Counted from the first letter of the stretch, positions 44,049-53,356 are shown. The stretch: 64,000 nucleotides of DNA from Woeseiaceae bacterium (GCA_024640315.1 JAHEFF010000007.1:5333-69332); one strand, 5' to 3'. A program made the numbers and translations. The notes: generated by a model from the letters alone, not told the origin.

Positions 44049-44707
44049 ACAGAAAAATTCTTGTGTTCCTGATTGTGCTCAGCGGCGCATCGGTGCCGAT
44101 CATCGCTCCGGCTGCCTTCAACGCTGAAGCTAGCGAACACACATCGGCATGGAACTTCACCGTTTACCTTGACGACGCAGAGATCGGATATCACAATTTT
44201 CTGCTGACCGACGAAGGTGGCAGGCAGCGGTTGACCACCGAGGCTGATTTCAAGGTCAAGTTTCTGTTCATTACGGCTTATCGGTATGAGCACGTAAACC
44301 AGGAAACCTGGCATAACGATTGCCTCGAAGAAATCGACTCGACGACCGATGCCAACGGGAAGAAGTTCAGCGTGCACGGCTATCAGGCCGATCGGACCTT
44401 CGCGGTTGAGGCCACATCCGGGCGAAGCGAGTTGGCTGGTTGTGTGAAGACATTCGCGTACTGGAATCCGGATATTCTCGACGAGCCGGCACTATTAAAT
44501 TCCCAAACGGGAGAAATTTTGCCGATAACAGTCGAGGAACTTGCTGATGAGGTTCTGTTAATTCGTGGTGAAGCGACCCCGGCCAGGCGGTATCGGCTAC
44601 TTGCCAAGAACATGGAGCTGGACATCTGGTATTCAAACGACAACCGATGGCTTGCACTGCAATCAACGGTCAAGGGTGGCCGCAAGCTCCGTTATGAACT
44701 GACTTGA
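44045..44707 (+). CDS. Secreted DUF6134-like protein
   Basis: 220 residues with a signal peptide (KILVFLIVLSGASVPIIAPA) and a mature beta-rich domain beginning WNFTVYLDDAEIGYHNFLL. The pattern LTTEADFKVKFLFITAYRYE and the late LLAKNMELDIWYSNDNRWLA resemble DUF6134/DUF3108-type periplasmic proteins, which bind or sense lipids in some proposals. Two Cys (CLEEID and GCVKTF) could form a disulfide. It overlaps DUF1295 by four bases and ends three bases before the lipocalin gene. Confidence 0.75.
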   Translation: MNRKILVFLIVLSGASVPIIAPAAFNAEASEHTSAWNFTVYLDDAEIGYHNFLLTDEGGRQRLTTEADFKVKFLFITAYRYEHVNQETWHNDCLEEIDSTTDANGKKFSVHGYQADRTFAVEATSGRSELAGCVKTFAYWNPDILDEPALLNSQTGEILPITVEELADEVLLIRGEATPARRYRLLAKNMELDIWYSNDNRWLALQSTVKGGRKLRYELT

Positions 44708-44710
44708 GGA

Positions 44711-45256
44711 ATGGACTTGAGTAAACCCCACCTTTTAAACAAGACAATCGCACCGCTATTCGTTGCTTTCCTCGCTGCGGGCTGCGCGGGCGGGAAAGAG
44801 CCACTGGCGACAGTCGACTACGTCGATCTTGATCGATTTATGGGTGATTGGTACGTCATTGCCGACATCCCGACGTTCGTCGAAAAAGGCGCGCACAACT
44901 CCGTTGAGACCTATGAGTTGAATGACGACGGCAGTATTGCGACCACATTCGTGTTCCGTAAGGACGGCTTTGATGGCAAGCGCAAGGAGTATAACCCCAG
45001 GGGGTTTGTCACCAACACGGAGACGAACGCGGTCTGGGGAATGCAGTTTATCTGGCCGATCAAGGCCGATTACCGAATTGTCTATCTCGCTGACGACTAT
45101 TCACAAACAGTTATTGCGCGCAACAAGCGCGACTACGTGTGGGTCATGGCTCGCACACCGACGATTCCCGAAGCGGACTACCAAATGCTGGTTAAAATGA
45201 TCGGTGATATGGGGTACGACCTCGACAAGTTGCGCAAAGTGCCGCAGCAGTGGTGA
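44711..45256 (+). CDS. Bacterial lipocalin (Blc-like lipoprotein)
   Basis: 181 residues with lipobox AAGC and a mature lipocalin domain. The signature GDWYVIADIP holds the conserved G-x-W, followed by the strand-rich core and late helix EADYQMLVKMIGDMGYDLD. Bacterial lipocalins bind fatty acids or lysophospholipids at the outer membrane. The gene is fifth in the lipid-modification operon, which suggests it carries the modified lipid or a precursor. Confidence 0.9.
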   Translation: MDLSKPHLLNKTIAPLFVAFLAAGCAGGKEPLATVDYVDLDRFMGDWYVIADIPTFVEKGAHNSVETYELNDDGSIATTFVFRKDGFDGKRKEYNPRGFVTNTETNAVWGMQFIWPIKADYRIVYLADDYSQTVIARNKRDYVWVMARTPTIPEADYQMLVKMIGDMGYDLDKLRKVPQQW

Positions 45257-45266
45257 GGGTGGATCA

Positions 45267-46544
45267 GTGAAAGTAGCAATCATCGGTACTGGTATTGCCG
45301 GCAATGTGGCGGCCTATCACCTGCGCAAGCGGCATGAAATCACCGTCTACGAGGCGAATTCCTACGTTGGCGGCCACACGAATACGATTGACGTGCAGAC
45401 TGAACGCGGTTCATTGCCAGTCGATACCGGGTTTATCGTATTCAACGACAGAACCTATCCTAATTTCGTCCGCCTGTTGAGCGAAATTGGCGCAGAGTCG
45501 CTGCAAAGCGAAATGAGTTTCAGTGTTCGGGCGGACACATCCGGTCTCGAATACAACGGCTCGAACCTGAACGGGCTGTTCGCACAACGTCGCAACCTGC
45601 TTCGCCCGGCCTTCATACGCATGATCAGGGACATACTGAAGTTTAATCGTGAGGCACCGGCATTTCTGGAAACCGGCGATCATCAGTTGTCGCTGAATGA
45701 GTATCTTCGCTTAGGCCAATATGGTGCTGAGTTTGTTCGTGAATACCTGGTACCAATGGGTGCTGCGATATGGTCGGCCGAGCCGGAAACGATGCAGAGG
45801 ATGCCTGCGAATTTCTTTATCCGCTTTTTTCAAAACCACGGACTGTTAGGCCTTAATGACCGACCGACGTGGCGAGTGATACAGGGTGGGTCGCGGGAGT
45901 ATGTAACAAGACTGATTGGCGGGCACGAGGACAAGATACGGCTGAATTGTGCAGTTGAATCCATAAGTCGCCTCACCAAAGGTGTACGAATTCACACCCG
46001 GGGCTCAGAGCCCGAGTTCTTTGATGCGGTTTTTCTTGCTTGCCACAGTGACCAGGCGCTTCGCCTGCTGACCGATGCAACGCAGGCCGAGCGGGAGATT
46101 TTGGGCGCGATAGGGTATCAGCCTAACGAAGCGATTTTGCACACCGACAAGTCTTTGATGCCAGGCAGAAGGCATGCCTGGGCTTCCTGGAATTATCACC
46201 TGCCCGATACGCAAAACGAGCGCGCAACACTGACCTATCACATGAACCGGCTACAAGGCCTCGCGGATAAGACCCAGTATTTCGTCACGCTGAATAGCAG
46301 CGAGCTGATAAGGCCCGAAACCGTGATCAGGAAGATCAGCTACGACCACCCCGTTTTCACCGCGAAGGCCGTTCAGGCGCAACAACGCAAGGCCGAGATC
46401 GACGGTGTGAACAGAACTTATTTTTGCGGCGCTTATTGGCGCTATGGCTTCCATGAAGATGGCGTGGTCAGTGCGTTGTCGGCGCTGGAGAGCTTTCAAA
46501 TGAGACAGGACGATGCACAGCAGTATCTTCAGCGGGCAAGTTAG
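45267..46544 (+). CDS. FAD-dependent oxidoreductase (amine-oxidase/desaturase-like)
   Basis: 425 residues from the GTG at 45267, with GAGG upstream. The dinucleotide fold VKVAIIGTGIAGNVAAYHLR starts at the first residue, so the extra frame upstream is not needed. Other elements are YVGGHTNTIDVQ, LPVDTGFIVFNDRTYPNFV and the C-terminal TYFCGAYWRYGFHEDGVVSA (FAD-binding). It belongs to the NAD(P)-binding amine-oxidase-like family found next to DUF1365 and CFA-synthase genes. It may oxidise or desaturate the modified acyl chain. It overlaps DUF1365 by 32 bp. Confidence 0.9.
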   Translation: MKVAIIGTGIAGNVAAYHLRKRHEITVYEANSYVGGHTNTIDVQTERGSLPVDTGFIVFNDRTYPNFVRLLSEIGAESLQSEMSFSVRADTSGLEYNGSNLNGLFAQRRNLLRPAFIRMIRDILKFNREAPAFLETGDHQLSLNEYLRLGQYGAEFVREYLVPMGAAIWSAEPETMQRMPANFFIRFFQNHGLLGLNDRPTWRVIQGGSREYVTRLIGGHEDKIRLNCAVESISRLTKGVRIHTRGSEPEFFDAVFLACHSDQALRLLTDATQAEREILGAIGYQPNEAILHTDKSLMPGRRHAWASWNYHLPDTQNERATLTYHMNRLQGLADKTQYFVTLNSSELIRPETVIRKISYDHPVFTAKAVQAQQRKAEIDGVNRTYFCGAYWRYGFHEDGVVSALSALESFQMRQDDAQQYLQRAS

Positions 46545-47286
46545 CCATACCCGGAAAACGCCCGTCGGACACTCGTTTCGCTACGGTGTCTATATGATGT
46601 ACCTCGATCTCGACGAGCTTGACCAGGTATTCAGGGGTCGCTGGTTCTGGTCGACCAAACGTTGGGCCCTTGCGCGGTTCCGGCGGGAACATCACATGGG
46701 CGATTCCAACGAGCCGTTGGAGCAGTCTGTTCGCAACCTTGTCGAAGAGCGGACGGGGAAGCGGCCCGATGGCCCTGTCAGGTTGCTCACCAATCTCGCC
46801 TGGTTCGGTTACTGCATCAACCCGATCAGTATTTATTACTGCTTTGACAAGAATGACCAGCGGCTGGAGACCGTCGTTGCGGAAGTAAGCAACACTCCGT
46901 GGGGCGACAGTTGCTGTTATGTGATGTCAGACAATATGAATATCGGCGACGAGGTCGCCCACCGATACTCGACCGGCAAAGAAATGCACGTCTCGCCTTT
47001 CATGGGAATGGACGTTAAATACGACTGGTTGCTGACAGCGCCCGGAGACGATCTTGTTGTGCGAATCAATAACCAGATCGATAGCAGAAAGTTTTTCAAT
47101 GCAACGCTCGTGCTCAAGCGAGAAGAGATCACAGGCGCCAATCTCGCTCTCGTATTGTGCCGATATCCACTGATGACCGTAAGGGTTGTCGTCGGTATCT
47201 ACTGGCAGGCTTTTCGTCTTTGGCTTAAAGGCTGTCCTTTGTATGTTCATCCTGACAAAAACAAATCTATTCGAGTGAACTCATGA
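46513..47286 (+). CDS. DUF1365 protein
   Basis: 257 residues. The family pattern is clear: IFSGQVSHTRKTPVGHSFRY at the N-terminus, RVLTNLAWFGYCINPISIYYC (here RLLTNLAWF then GYCINPISIYYC), and AEVSNTPWGDSCCYVM. DUF1365 proteins are almost always coupled to an FAD oxidoreductase and a CFA synthase; the reaction is unknown. It overlaps both neighbours, so production of the three proteins is coordinated. Confidence 0.9.
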   Translation: MHSSIFSGQVSHTRKTPVGHSFRYGVYMMYLDLDELDQVFRGRWFWSTKRWALARFRREHHMGDSNEPLEQSVRNLVEERTGKRPDGPVRLLTNLAWFGYCINPISIYYCFDKNDQRLETVVAEVSNTPWGDSCCYVMSDNMNIGDEVAHRYSTGKEMHVSPFMGMDVKYDWLLTAPGDDLVVRINNQIDSRKFFNATLVLKREEITGANLALVLCRYPLMTVRVVVGIYWQAFRLWLKGCPLYVHPDKNKSIRVNS

Positions 47287-48566
47287 ATGAAGAAACAACA
47301 CTTTCCGGGGTGACCGCAGTCGGCAGCGCCCGTCACCACAGGTTTCTTGATCGACTGGGCCGTCGGCTCCTACTGTCGCAACTGTCGCGACTGAAGAAAG
47401 GCCGACTCGTACTGATTGATGAGTCCGGACGACACATGTTCGGGAAGCCGGATGATGAACTGCAGGTTTCGATCAATGTTTCAGATTTTCGTTTCTACAG
47501 TGCAGTCGCTTTCGGGGGCGCTCTCGGTGCGGCGGAAGCCTACATCCAGGGATACTGGTCGTCCGAGAACCTTACCGGAACCGTCCGTGTCCTCCTGCAG
47601 AATCGGGACGTACTGGACAATATGGGCAGCGGCGTCGCAAGACTAACGACGCCGGTGCGCAAATTCCTGCATTGGATCAACCGAAACACCAAGGCCGGTA
47701 GCCGGCGCAACATCGCAGCACATTACGACCTGGGTAATGAATTCTTCGGTCTCTGGCTGGATGAGACCATGATGTATTCATCTGCGGTCTTTGAGCGGGC
47801 AGATATGACGCTGGAGGAAGCGTCTGTGGCCAAGCTGGACAGAATTTGCCAAAAGCTGGAGCTGTCACCCGACGATCACGTCCTGGAAATTGGCACCGGC
47901 TGGGGCGGCTTTGCCGTGCATGCTGCGGCTCACTATGGTTGCAGGGTGACGACGACCACAATTTCTCGGGAGCAATATGAATTCGCCAGGGATCGCGTCG
48001 AAAAAGCCGGGCTGAGTGGGCGGGTCGAGCTTCTTTTAAAAGACTACCGGGATCTTGACGGTCAGTTCGACAAGCTGGTTTCTATCGAGATGATTGAAGC
48101 AGTCGGTCATGAGTATATGGACACCTATTTCGATCAGTGCGCGAGGCTTCTGAAGAAAGACGGGATGATGTTGTTGCAGGCGATCACAATCGCGGACCAG
48201 CGGTATCAATCCGCGCTCAAGTCGGTCGATTTCATTCAGCGCTATATCTTCCCCGGTGGATTTCTGCCTTCAGTCACTGCGATCCTGGAATCCGCAACAA
48301 AATCATCCGATATGCGGATCTACCACCTCGAAGATATTGGCCCGCACTACGCCGAGACCTTGCGCCTGTGGCGGGAAGCGTTTGCGAAGAAGATGAGTCA
48401 AATCTGGTCGCTGGGATACGGCGAGCGCTTCCTGCGGATGTGGCATTATTATTACTGTTACTGCGAAGGCGCATTTGTCGAGCGGGCAATTGGCGACGTG
48501 CAGATCCTGTTTGTTAAACCGGACGCCAGAAGAACGCCCCTGGTTCCGTCACTTCGGACCAGCTGA
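47283..48566 (+). CDS. cfa: Cyclopropane-fatty-acyl-phospholipid synthase family protein
   Basis: 427 residues, close to typical CFA synthase (about 380-420). The N-terminal lipid-binding region (FYSAVAFGGALGAAEAYIQG) is followed by AHYDLGNEFFGLWLDETMMY, the SAM motif VLEIGTGWGGFAVHAAAHYG, then VSIEMIEAVGHEYMDTYFDQ and the C-terminal YYYCYCEGAFVERAIGDVQI, which holds the bicarbonate-site residues. It transfers a methylene or methyl group from SAM to unsaturated acyl chains in membrane phospholipids. It is the last gene of the operon and converges on the next gene with an 18-bp overlap. Confidence 0.93.
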   Translation: MNEETTLSGVTAVGSARHHRFLDRLGRRLLLSQLSRLKKGRLVLIDESGRHMFGKPDDELQVSINVSDFRFYSAVAFGGALGAAEAYIQGYWSSENLTGTVRVLLQNRDVLDNMGSGVARLTTPVRKFLHWINRNTKAGSRRNIAAHYDLGNEFFGLWLDETMMYSSAVFERADMTLEEASVAKLDRICQKLELSPDDHVLEIGTGWGGFAVHAAAHYGCRVTTTTISREQYEFARDRVEKAGLSGRVELLLKDYRDLDGQFDKLVSIEMIEAVGHEYMDTYFDQCARLLKKDGMMLLQAITIADQRYQSALKSVDFIQRYIFPGGFLPSVTAILESATKSSDMRIYHLEDIGPHYAETLRLWREAFAKKMSQIWSLGYGERFLRMWHYYYCYCEGAFVERAIGDVQILFVKPDARRTPLVPSLRTS

Positions 48567-49226
48567 TATCGGTTTCATTTCCGACGCGCCACGATAGAGA
48601 AGAAAAAGCCCAACGATTTGCACGACGTGAAAGAGGTCGTTGTTGTTGAAGTGTTCATGCAGTGTGAAGCCGCTTTGCTGGATGATTGCGCCGAGTAACG
48701 TCACAAGAACGCCGGCGATAATCCAGGGGGCTGTTATGGCGCGGTGACGTAACCAGGCCCACGCCTGCATTAACGCGATGCCGAACATGGCTGAAACATA
48801 GTGGTAGATCACGTAGATGAAGCTGCTGTGATCGATCATCCACACGGCATAGACCGCGAAGCCTGTAACGTTGACTGAATGGAGCACCCGGCGCACGACG
48901 GTCCCAAACGAGGAGCCTTCGACAGTTCCCGCAACAGCGAACAGCATCGATAGCCCAACTGCGTACACCGTCCCTTTCCAGATATACCGCAGCCCGGCCT
49001 CGCCAAGGTATGTGACAAAACCATGACTGGTTCCGCCGAGCAACGCGCCAAGGCCGACGAAAAAAAAGCCGATGGCCCACAAGCGCATTGCCCGATTGCG
49101 CTGACCGGTGGCCGTTAGTGAAAGCCTGGCACCGAGCCACCAGGCGACAACGGTGATCAGGTAGTCGGTGGCCGTCGTTGTCGACTCACTGATAGTGATG
49201 CCGAAGATGTCGATTGAAGGAGGCAT
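48549..49226 (-). CDS. Seven-helix integral membrane protein of unknown function
   Basis: 225 residues with about seven hydrophobic helices, including AMRLWAIGFFFVGLGALLGG, VIYHYVSAMFGIALMQAWAW and IIAGVLVTLLGAIIQQSGF. His residues lie at helix edges (GTSHGFVTY, LHEHFNNNDLFHVVQ), and the terminal helix is followed by LLYRGASEMKP. The pattern is reminiscent of alkaline-ceramidase- or PAQR-like membrane hydrolases, but I cannot assign it. It lies on the opposite strand to the lipid operon and overlaps the end of cfa. Confidence 0.7.
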   Translation of the reverse strand: MPPSIDIFGITISESTTTATDYLITVVAWWLGARLSLTATGQRNRAMRLWAIGFFFVGLGALLGGTSHGFVTYLGEAGLRYIWKGTVYAVGLSMLFAVAGTVEGSSFGTVVRRVLHSVNVTGFAVYAVWMIDHSSFIYVIYHYVSAMFGIALMQAWAWLRHRAITAPWIIAGVLVTLLGAIIQQSGFTLHEHFNNNDLFHVVQIVGLFLLYRGASEMKPISAGPK

Positions 49227-49271
49227 GTCGCCTCATTCTACAAAAGCTGCGGTTTGCTGGATAATGTATTA

Positions 49272-50261
49272 ATGACTAATAACGAAAATCAGGATTCGAA
49301 ACCCCTGGAAGTTGCGCTGGCTTGCGACGACATAGGCGCCGCCATCGACTACTACACCGGCGGCCCTGGGCTTCGCGTTGACTCGATTTTCCCGGCTGAC
49401 TCACCCCGGGTCGCTGTCTTGTCGGGAGGCGGTCTGGTTGTAAGACTTGAGTCCGCGGCAGCGGAGGCCAGCGTCGCAATGCCCGCCCAGGATACTGAAC
49501 CGTCTCTGGTCGTGACAAAGCTGGACCAGGGAGATTTCGGCTCCGGCAGGGCGGGCATGCAATATCGCGATCTGATCCCGAATCGCTACGGAGGCCGCTT
49601 TATCGCCTCACATATACGCATTCCTGAGGGTGGCCCGGTAGCGGACTACGTGCACCATCACGATATCTTCTTCCAGATGATCTTCTGCGTTAGCGGCTGG
49701 GTCCGCGTCGTCTACGAAGACCAGGGTGAACCCAGGTTGCTGGAGCCGGGTGACTGTTTCCTGCAACCGCCGCACATCCGGCATCGCGTGCTGGAGTGCT
49801 CCGACGCAATGGAAGTGGTCGAGATCGCCTGTCCCGCCGAGCACGAGACTTCAGTCGACCACGACATGGTGCTGCCGACTGCCAGGGTTAGACCCCAACG
49901 TGACTTCGGCGGTCAGCGTTTCGTTTTCGACAAGGCATCGGGTGCGAGCTGGCTGCCGCACGACGTCGATGGTTTTGAGTACCGTGATACCGGCATTGCT
50001 GCCGCCACGGACGACTTGGCATCCGCCATTGTCATGCGAGCCACCAAATCTCTTGACGTCGCCGGACTTCGGCACAATGCTGAATTGCGTTTTCTTTTTG
50101 TTCTGGATGGACAGGCGAGGCTGGAAGGCGATGGGCAGTGGAGTCTGGGCGCCGGTGACTCCTGCGCAATACCGCCGCGGCAGGAAGTTTTTCTCCGGGA
50201 TATTTCCGGCGACTTCGAATGTCTCGAGGTGATGCTCCCTAGCCGGTCAACAGATCGATGA
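49272..50261 (+). CDS. Bicupin protein with an N-terminal glyoxalase-like segment
   Basis: 329 residues from the ATG at 49272. The first 80 residues (VALACDDIGAAIDYYTGG then GGLVVRLESA) look like one VOC (glyoxalase/bleomycin-type) half. Cupin 1 has HHHDIFFQMIFCVSGWVRVV and EPGDCFLQPPHIRHRVLEC, which supplies a His-rich metal site. Cupin 2 (LRFLFVLDGQARLEGDGQWS, GAGDSCAIPPRQEVFL) lacks most His ligands. The protein may be a metal-dependent dioxygenase or an isomerase; the substrate is unknown. It is convergent with the SNF symporter (23-bp overlap). Confidence 0.8.
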   Translation: MTNNENQDSKPLEVALACDDIGAAIDYYTGGPGLRVDSIFPADSPRVAVLSGGGLVVRLESAAAEASVAMPAQDTEPSLVVTKLDQGDFGSGRAGMQYRDLIPNRYGGRFIASHIRIPEGGPVADYVHHHDIFFQMIFCVSGWVRVVYEDQGEPRLLEPGDCFLQPPHIRHRVLECSDAMEVVEIACPAEHETSVDHDMVLPTARVRPQRDFGGQRFVFDKASGASWLPHDVDGFEYRDTGIAAATDDLASAIVMRATKSLDVAGLRHNAELRFLFVLDGQARLEGDGQWSLGAGDSCAIPPRQEVFLRDISGDFECLEVMLPSRSTDR

Positions 50262-51612
50262 AGACGATAATAAGGGCGGCGGGCGCGAGAAACCGGTTGG
50301 CAATGCGCCAGTAAGTTTTCCAGCTGCCGCTGTCATCTTGAAACTCTTCATCGACAACTTTGCTGCGTAACACCCAGCCTGCGAACAATGCGATCAGGAA
50401 TGCATTGATGGGTGCCAGCACGTTGGCGACCGTGAAGTCGGCAATGCCGAAAAAATTCCTTTCCACTCCCAAAAAGCCAAGTGGCTGAAAGTCCGCCATG
50501 AAACTGAAGGAGAAGACGGAGCCGAGTCCCAGCACCCAGACAGCAAGACCGGCAATCATCGCCATCTGCTTGCGTCGCCCTGGCCTCCTTTCTTCCAGCC
50601 AGGCAACCACGGGTTCGAGCATGCCGATAGCCGAGGTATAGGCGGCGAAGAGCAGCAGGACGAAAAACATAGTGCCGATGACGTGTCCACCGGCCATGTT
50701 GCCGAAGGCGACCGGCAGCGTGACGAAAATCAAACCGGGGCCTTCTGCGGGATCGAGACCGCTGGCGAATACAATCGGGAAGATCGCAAATCCGGCCAGC
50801 AACGCAGCAACGGTGTCGCCCACGCATATCACCGTGGCCGACGTGCGTAGCGAATAGTCGCGTGGCATATATGCGCTGTAGGTGATCATAAGGCCGACGC
50901 CGATACCCAGCGAGAAAAGTGCCTGACCCAGCGCAACCAGGAAGGACTCACCGGTCATCGAGCTGAAGTCCGGGTTGAAGAGGAAACTCGCCGCTGCGGC
51001 GAAGTCGCCTTCGACCATGCCGTAGATGACGAGCAGGAGGATCACGGCAAAGAGCGCGGGCATGAGCACCCGGGTTGCTCGCTCAATACCCTTGTTGACG
51101 CCGTTCGCGACGACCCACACCGTCAGCGCCACAAAAAATGCATGCAGTGACGCCTGGTAAACAGGCGCGTCAATGCGCAGGTCGAAAGTGTTTCCCGAGG
51201 TCGCCCCATCAAAACCCGAGAAACCATTGACGCTCGCAAGCATCAGGTAGTCGATGGCCCACGCGGCAACTACCGCGTAGTAGCTGAGGCCGACAAAAGG
51301 CACCAGAATGCTGATCCAGCCGATCGCGCGCCAAAACGGTTTCGCATTCTCATCGCGCACAAGCGCCGCAATGGAGTTGACCGGGCTACGGTGACCGCGA
51401 CGCCCAAGGAGTAATTCTCCCGCCATCAGCGGCACACCGAGGAAAAAGACGAAGCCGAGGTAGATGATGACGAAGCCGCCGCCGCCATACTCGCCGGCGA
51501 TGTAGGGAAAGCGCCAGAGATTTCCGAGACCCACCGCACCGCCGATCGCGGCCAGCAGGAATGCGGGCCTGCTTGACCAGGAGCTGGTCGTCTTCTCCGC
51601 TATCGCCATCAA
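50239..51612 (-). CDS. Sodium:neurotransmitter symporter (SNF family) transporter
   Basis: 457 residues with about 11-12 membrane helices. The SNF N-terminal signature is visible in SSRPAFLLAAIGGAVGLGNL followed by WRFPYIAGEYGGGGFVIIY, the Na+ and substrate-binding unwound helix of LeuT-type transporters. Later elements include LFSLGIGVGLMITYSAYMP and VVAWLEERRPGRRKQMAMIA. Bacterial members import amino acids with sodium across the inner membrane. It begins 18 bp after a D-aminoacylase-family gene on the same strand, which suggests it imports the released amino acid. Confidence 0.93.
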   Translation of the reverse strand: MMAIAEKTTSSWSSRPAFLLAAIGGAVGLGNLWRFPYIAGEYGGGGFVIIYLGFVFFLGVPLMAGELLLGRRGHRSPVNSIAALVRDENAKPFWRAIGWISILVPFVGLSYYAVVAAWAIDYLMLASVNGFSGFDGATSGNTFDLRIDAPVYQASLHAFFVALTVWVVANGVNKGIERATRVLMPALFAVILLLVIYGMVEGDFAAAASFLFNPDFSSMTGESFLVALGQALFSLGIGVGLMITYSAYMPRDYSLRTSATVICVGDTVAALLAGFAIFPIVFASGLDPAEGPGLIFVTLPVAFGNMAGGHVIGTMFFVLLLFAAYTSAIGMLEPVVAWLEERRPGRRKQMAMIAGLAVWVLGLGSVFSFSFMADFQPLGFLGVERNFFGIADFTVANVLAPINAFLIALFAGWVLRSKVVDEEFQDDSGSWKTYWRIANRFLAPAALIIVFIDLLTG

Positions 51613-51630
51613 CTGCTCCCGGGTGTGCGA

Positions 51631-53253
51631 CTAAAGACGTTGGCTGACACCGTGTTTCACGAACTGCCCGCCGCGCTCGTTCGATATTTCGCCATCGGCT
51701 ACAGCGACTACACCGTTGACGACGACGTAGTCGAATCCCTCGCTATATTGATGCGGATCTTCGAATGTCGCTTTGTCCGTTACCCGGTCCGGATCGAACA
51801 GTACCAGGTCGGCGACGAAGCCCGGGCGAATGATGCCGCGGTCGTGAAACGAAAAAGTCCTCGCGGGCAAAGACGTCATTCGCCGCACGGCGTCCTCCAG
51901 CGTGAGCACATTGCGTTCGCGCACGTAATTGGACAGTACGCGGGCATTGGTGCCGTAGGAGCGCGGGTGGGGCGAGCCGCTGCCGAACGTGAATATCGAT
52001 CCGTCGCTGGCAACCGCGGCATTGGGGTAGCGGAGAATTGTGTCGACATCGTCTTCGCTCATGTAGTGGTAGACCATCGATGCACCCTGCGTGACGCCGG
52101 CGGCACCGCCTTCAACCATCATATCGAGGATGGTCTGGATCTCGTTGTCCGTACCTTCGGAGCGTTCGACCAGGCGGTTGATCTCGCTGATCGTTCGGCC
52201 GTTGTAAGACGGGTTGGGCCTGTAGCGTGCAACGGTGGCGTAGGAATAGTCCGGATAGCCGCCATCCACGAGCATCTCCTTCATGCCAGCGACGATTTGC
52301 TCGTGTGTTTCTTCGTCTTCGATGCGGTCGGCGATGTCCTGTGCAGTGCCTGCCACCGCCCAGCGCGGCAGATTGACGCCGAGATTGGTGCTGGCGCGTT
52401 CGTACGGATAGGCGTCAACGACCACGTCGATTCCTTCCCGCCGATAAGACTCGATCAGCTCGATGGCGGATCCGATCGTGCCCCAGCGTGTCCGTCCTTT
52501 CACTTTGAGGTGAGAAATCTGCACGGGCATTTTTGCTTCACGTCCGATCGTGACCGCCTCGGAAATTGATTCATGCAGTTTTGCACCCTGTTCGCGAATA
52601 TGGCTCGCGTACACACCGCCGTAACCGGAGGCGACTTTTGCCAGGGCAACCACTTCTTCGGTCGTTGCATAAGTTCCGGGAACATACAGAAGGCCGGTTG
52701 AAAAGCCGACCGCACCATCCCGCATGCCCTTGTCGACCAGCGCCAGCATTTGCTGCATCTCCTCAGCGGTCGGCGTGCGATCATCGAGTCCGACGACCGC
52801 ATGGCGAACAGAGTTGTGACCGATCAGCGTTGCGACATTGATACCAAGGTTCTGCAGGCTTTGATTCCATGCGGCGATGTCGAGCTCGGATCCGCCGCAG
52901 TTGCCGGTGACAATCGTTGTGACGCCATCAAGAAGGTAATTGTCAGCACGAGGCAGGTTTAGCAGGCCGTCCCGGCTTTCGGACGATTCGACATGCGTGT
53001 GCACGTCGATAAATCCCGGTGCGAGGACGCGCTGGCCGGCATCAATGACTGTTTCAGCATCAACATCAAGGTTGGTGCCCATCTCGACAATGCGGCCGTC
53101 ACGAATGACCACATCACTGACGAACCAAGGGCTGCCGGTGCCATCAACGACACGGGCATTGGTGATCAGCAGGTCTGCCTCGGTTGCGTGACTGGTGACG
53201 GTCATCAGGAGCGCCAGGCAAACGGGAACCATCGATCGATAATATTCCTGCAT
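51631..53253 (-). CDS. D-aminoacylase-family amidohydrolase, secreted
   Basis: 540 residues with a signal peptide (SMVPVCLALLMTVTSHA). Metal-site motifs match N-acyl-D-amino-acid deacylases: FIDVHTHVES (HxH), IVTGNCGGSELD with the ligand Cys, GFSTGLLYVPGTYATTEEVV, QISHLKVKGR, DAYPYERAS and the late Asp of AAVASDGSIFTFG. All ligands, including the Cys, are present, so it should be active. It releases the free D-amino acid or a related product from an N-acyl compound in the periplasm. It is upstream of the SNF symporter gene. Paralogues are at 53357-54976 and 59977-61545. Confidence 0.9.
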   Translation of the reverse strand: MQEYYRSMVPVCLALLMTVTSHATEADLLITNARVVDGTGSPWFVSDVVIRDGRIVEMGTNLDVDAETVIDAGQRVLAPGFIDVHTHVESSESRDGLLNLPRADNYLLDGVTTIVTGNCGGSELDIAAWNQSLQNLGINVATLIGHNSVRHAVVGLDDRTPTAEEMQQMLALVDKGMRDGAVGFSTGLLYVPGTYATTEEVVALAKVASGYGGVYASHIREQGAKLHESISEAVTIGREAKMPVQISHLKVKGRTRWGTIGSAIELIESYRREGIDVVVDAYPYERASTNLGVNLPRWAVAGTAQDIADRIEDEETHEQIVAGMKEMLVDGGYPDYSYATVARYRPNPSYNGRTISEINRLVERSEGTDNEIQTILDMMVEGGAAGVTQGASMVYHYMSEDDVDTILRYPNAAVASDGSIFTFGSGSPHPRSYGTNARVLSNYVRERNVLTLEDAVRRMTSLPARTFSFHDRGIIRPGFVADLVLFDPDRVTDKATFEDPHQYSEGFDYVVVNGVVAVADGEISNERGGQFVKHGVSQRL

Positions 53254-53356
53254 GGTATTGACCTCTGGGTGAGATAGGGGAAGTATGATTCTATTGGTCC
53301 CCGGTCAAGTTTAGCCCTGAGTGCCGGAGTAAGTCATCTCAACAACGAGAATTGTA

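Noticed and set aside
51625-52569. 314-codon plus-strand frame opposite the D-aminoacylase gene
   Set aside because: Mirror of a coding strand that carries all family metal motifs; no recognisable domain.
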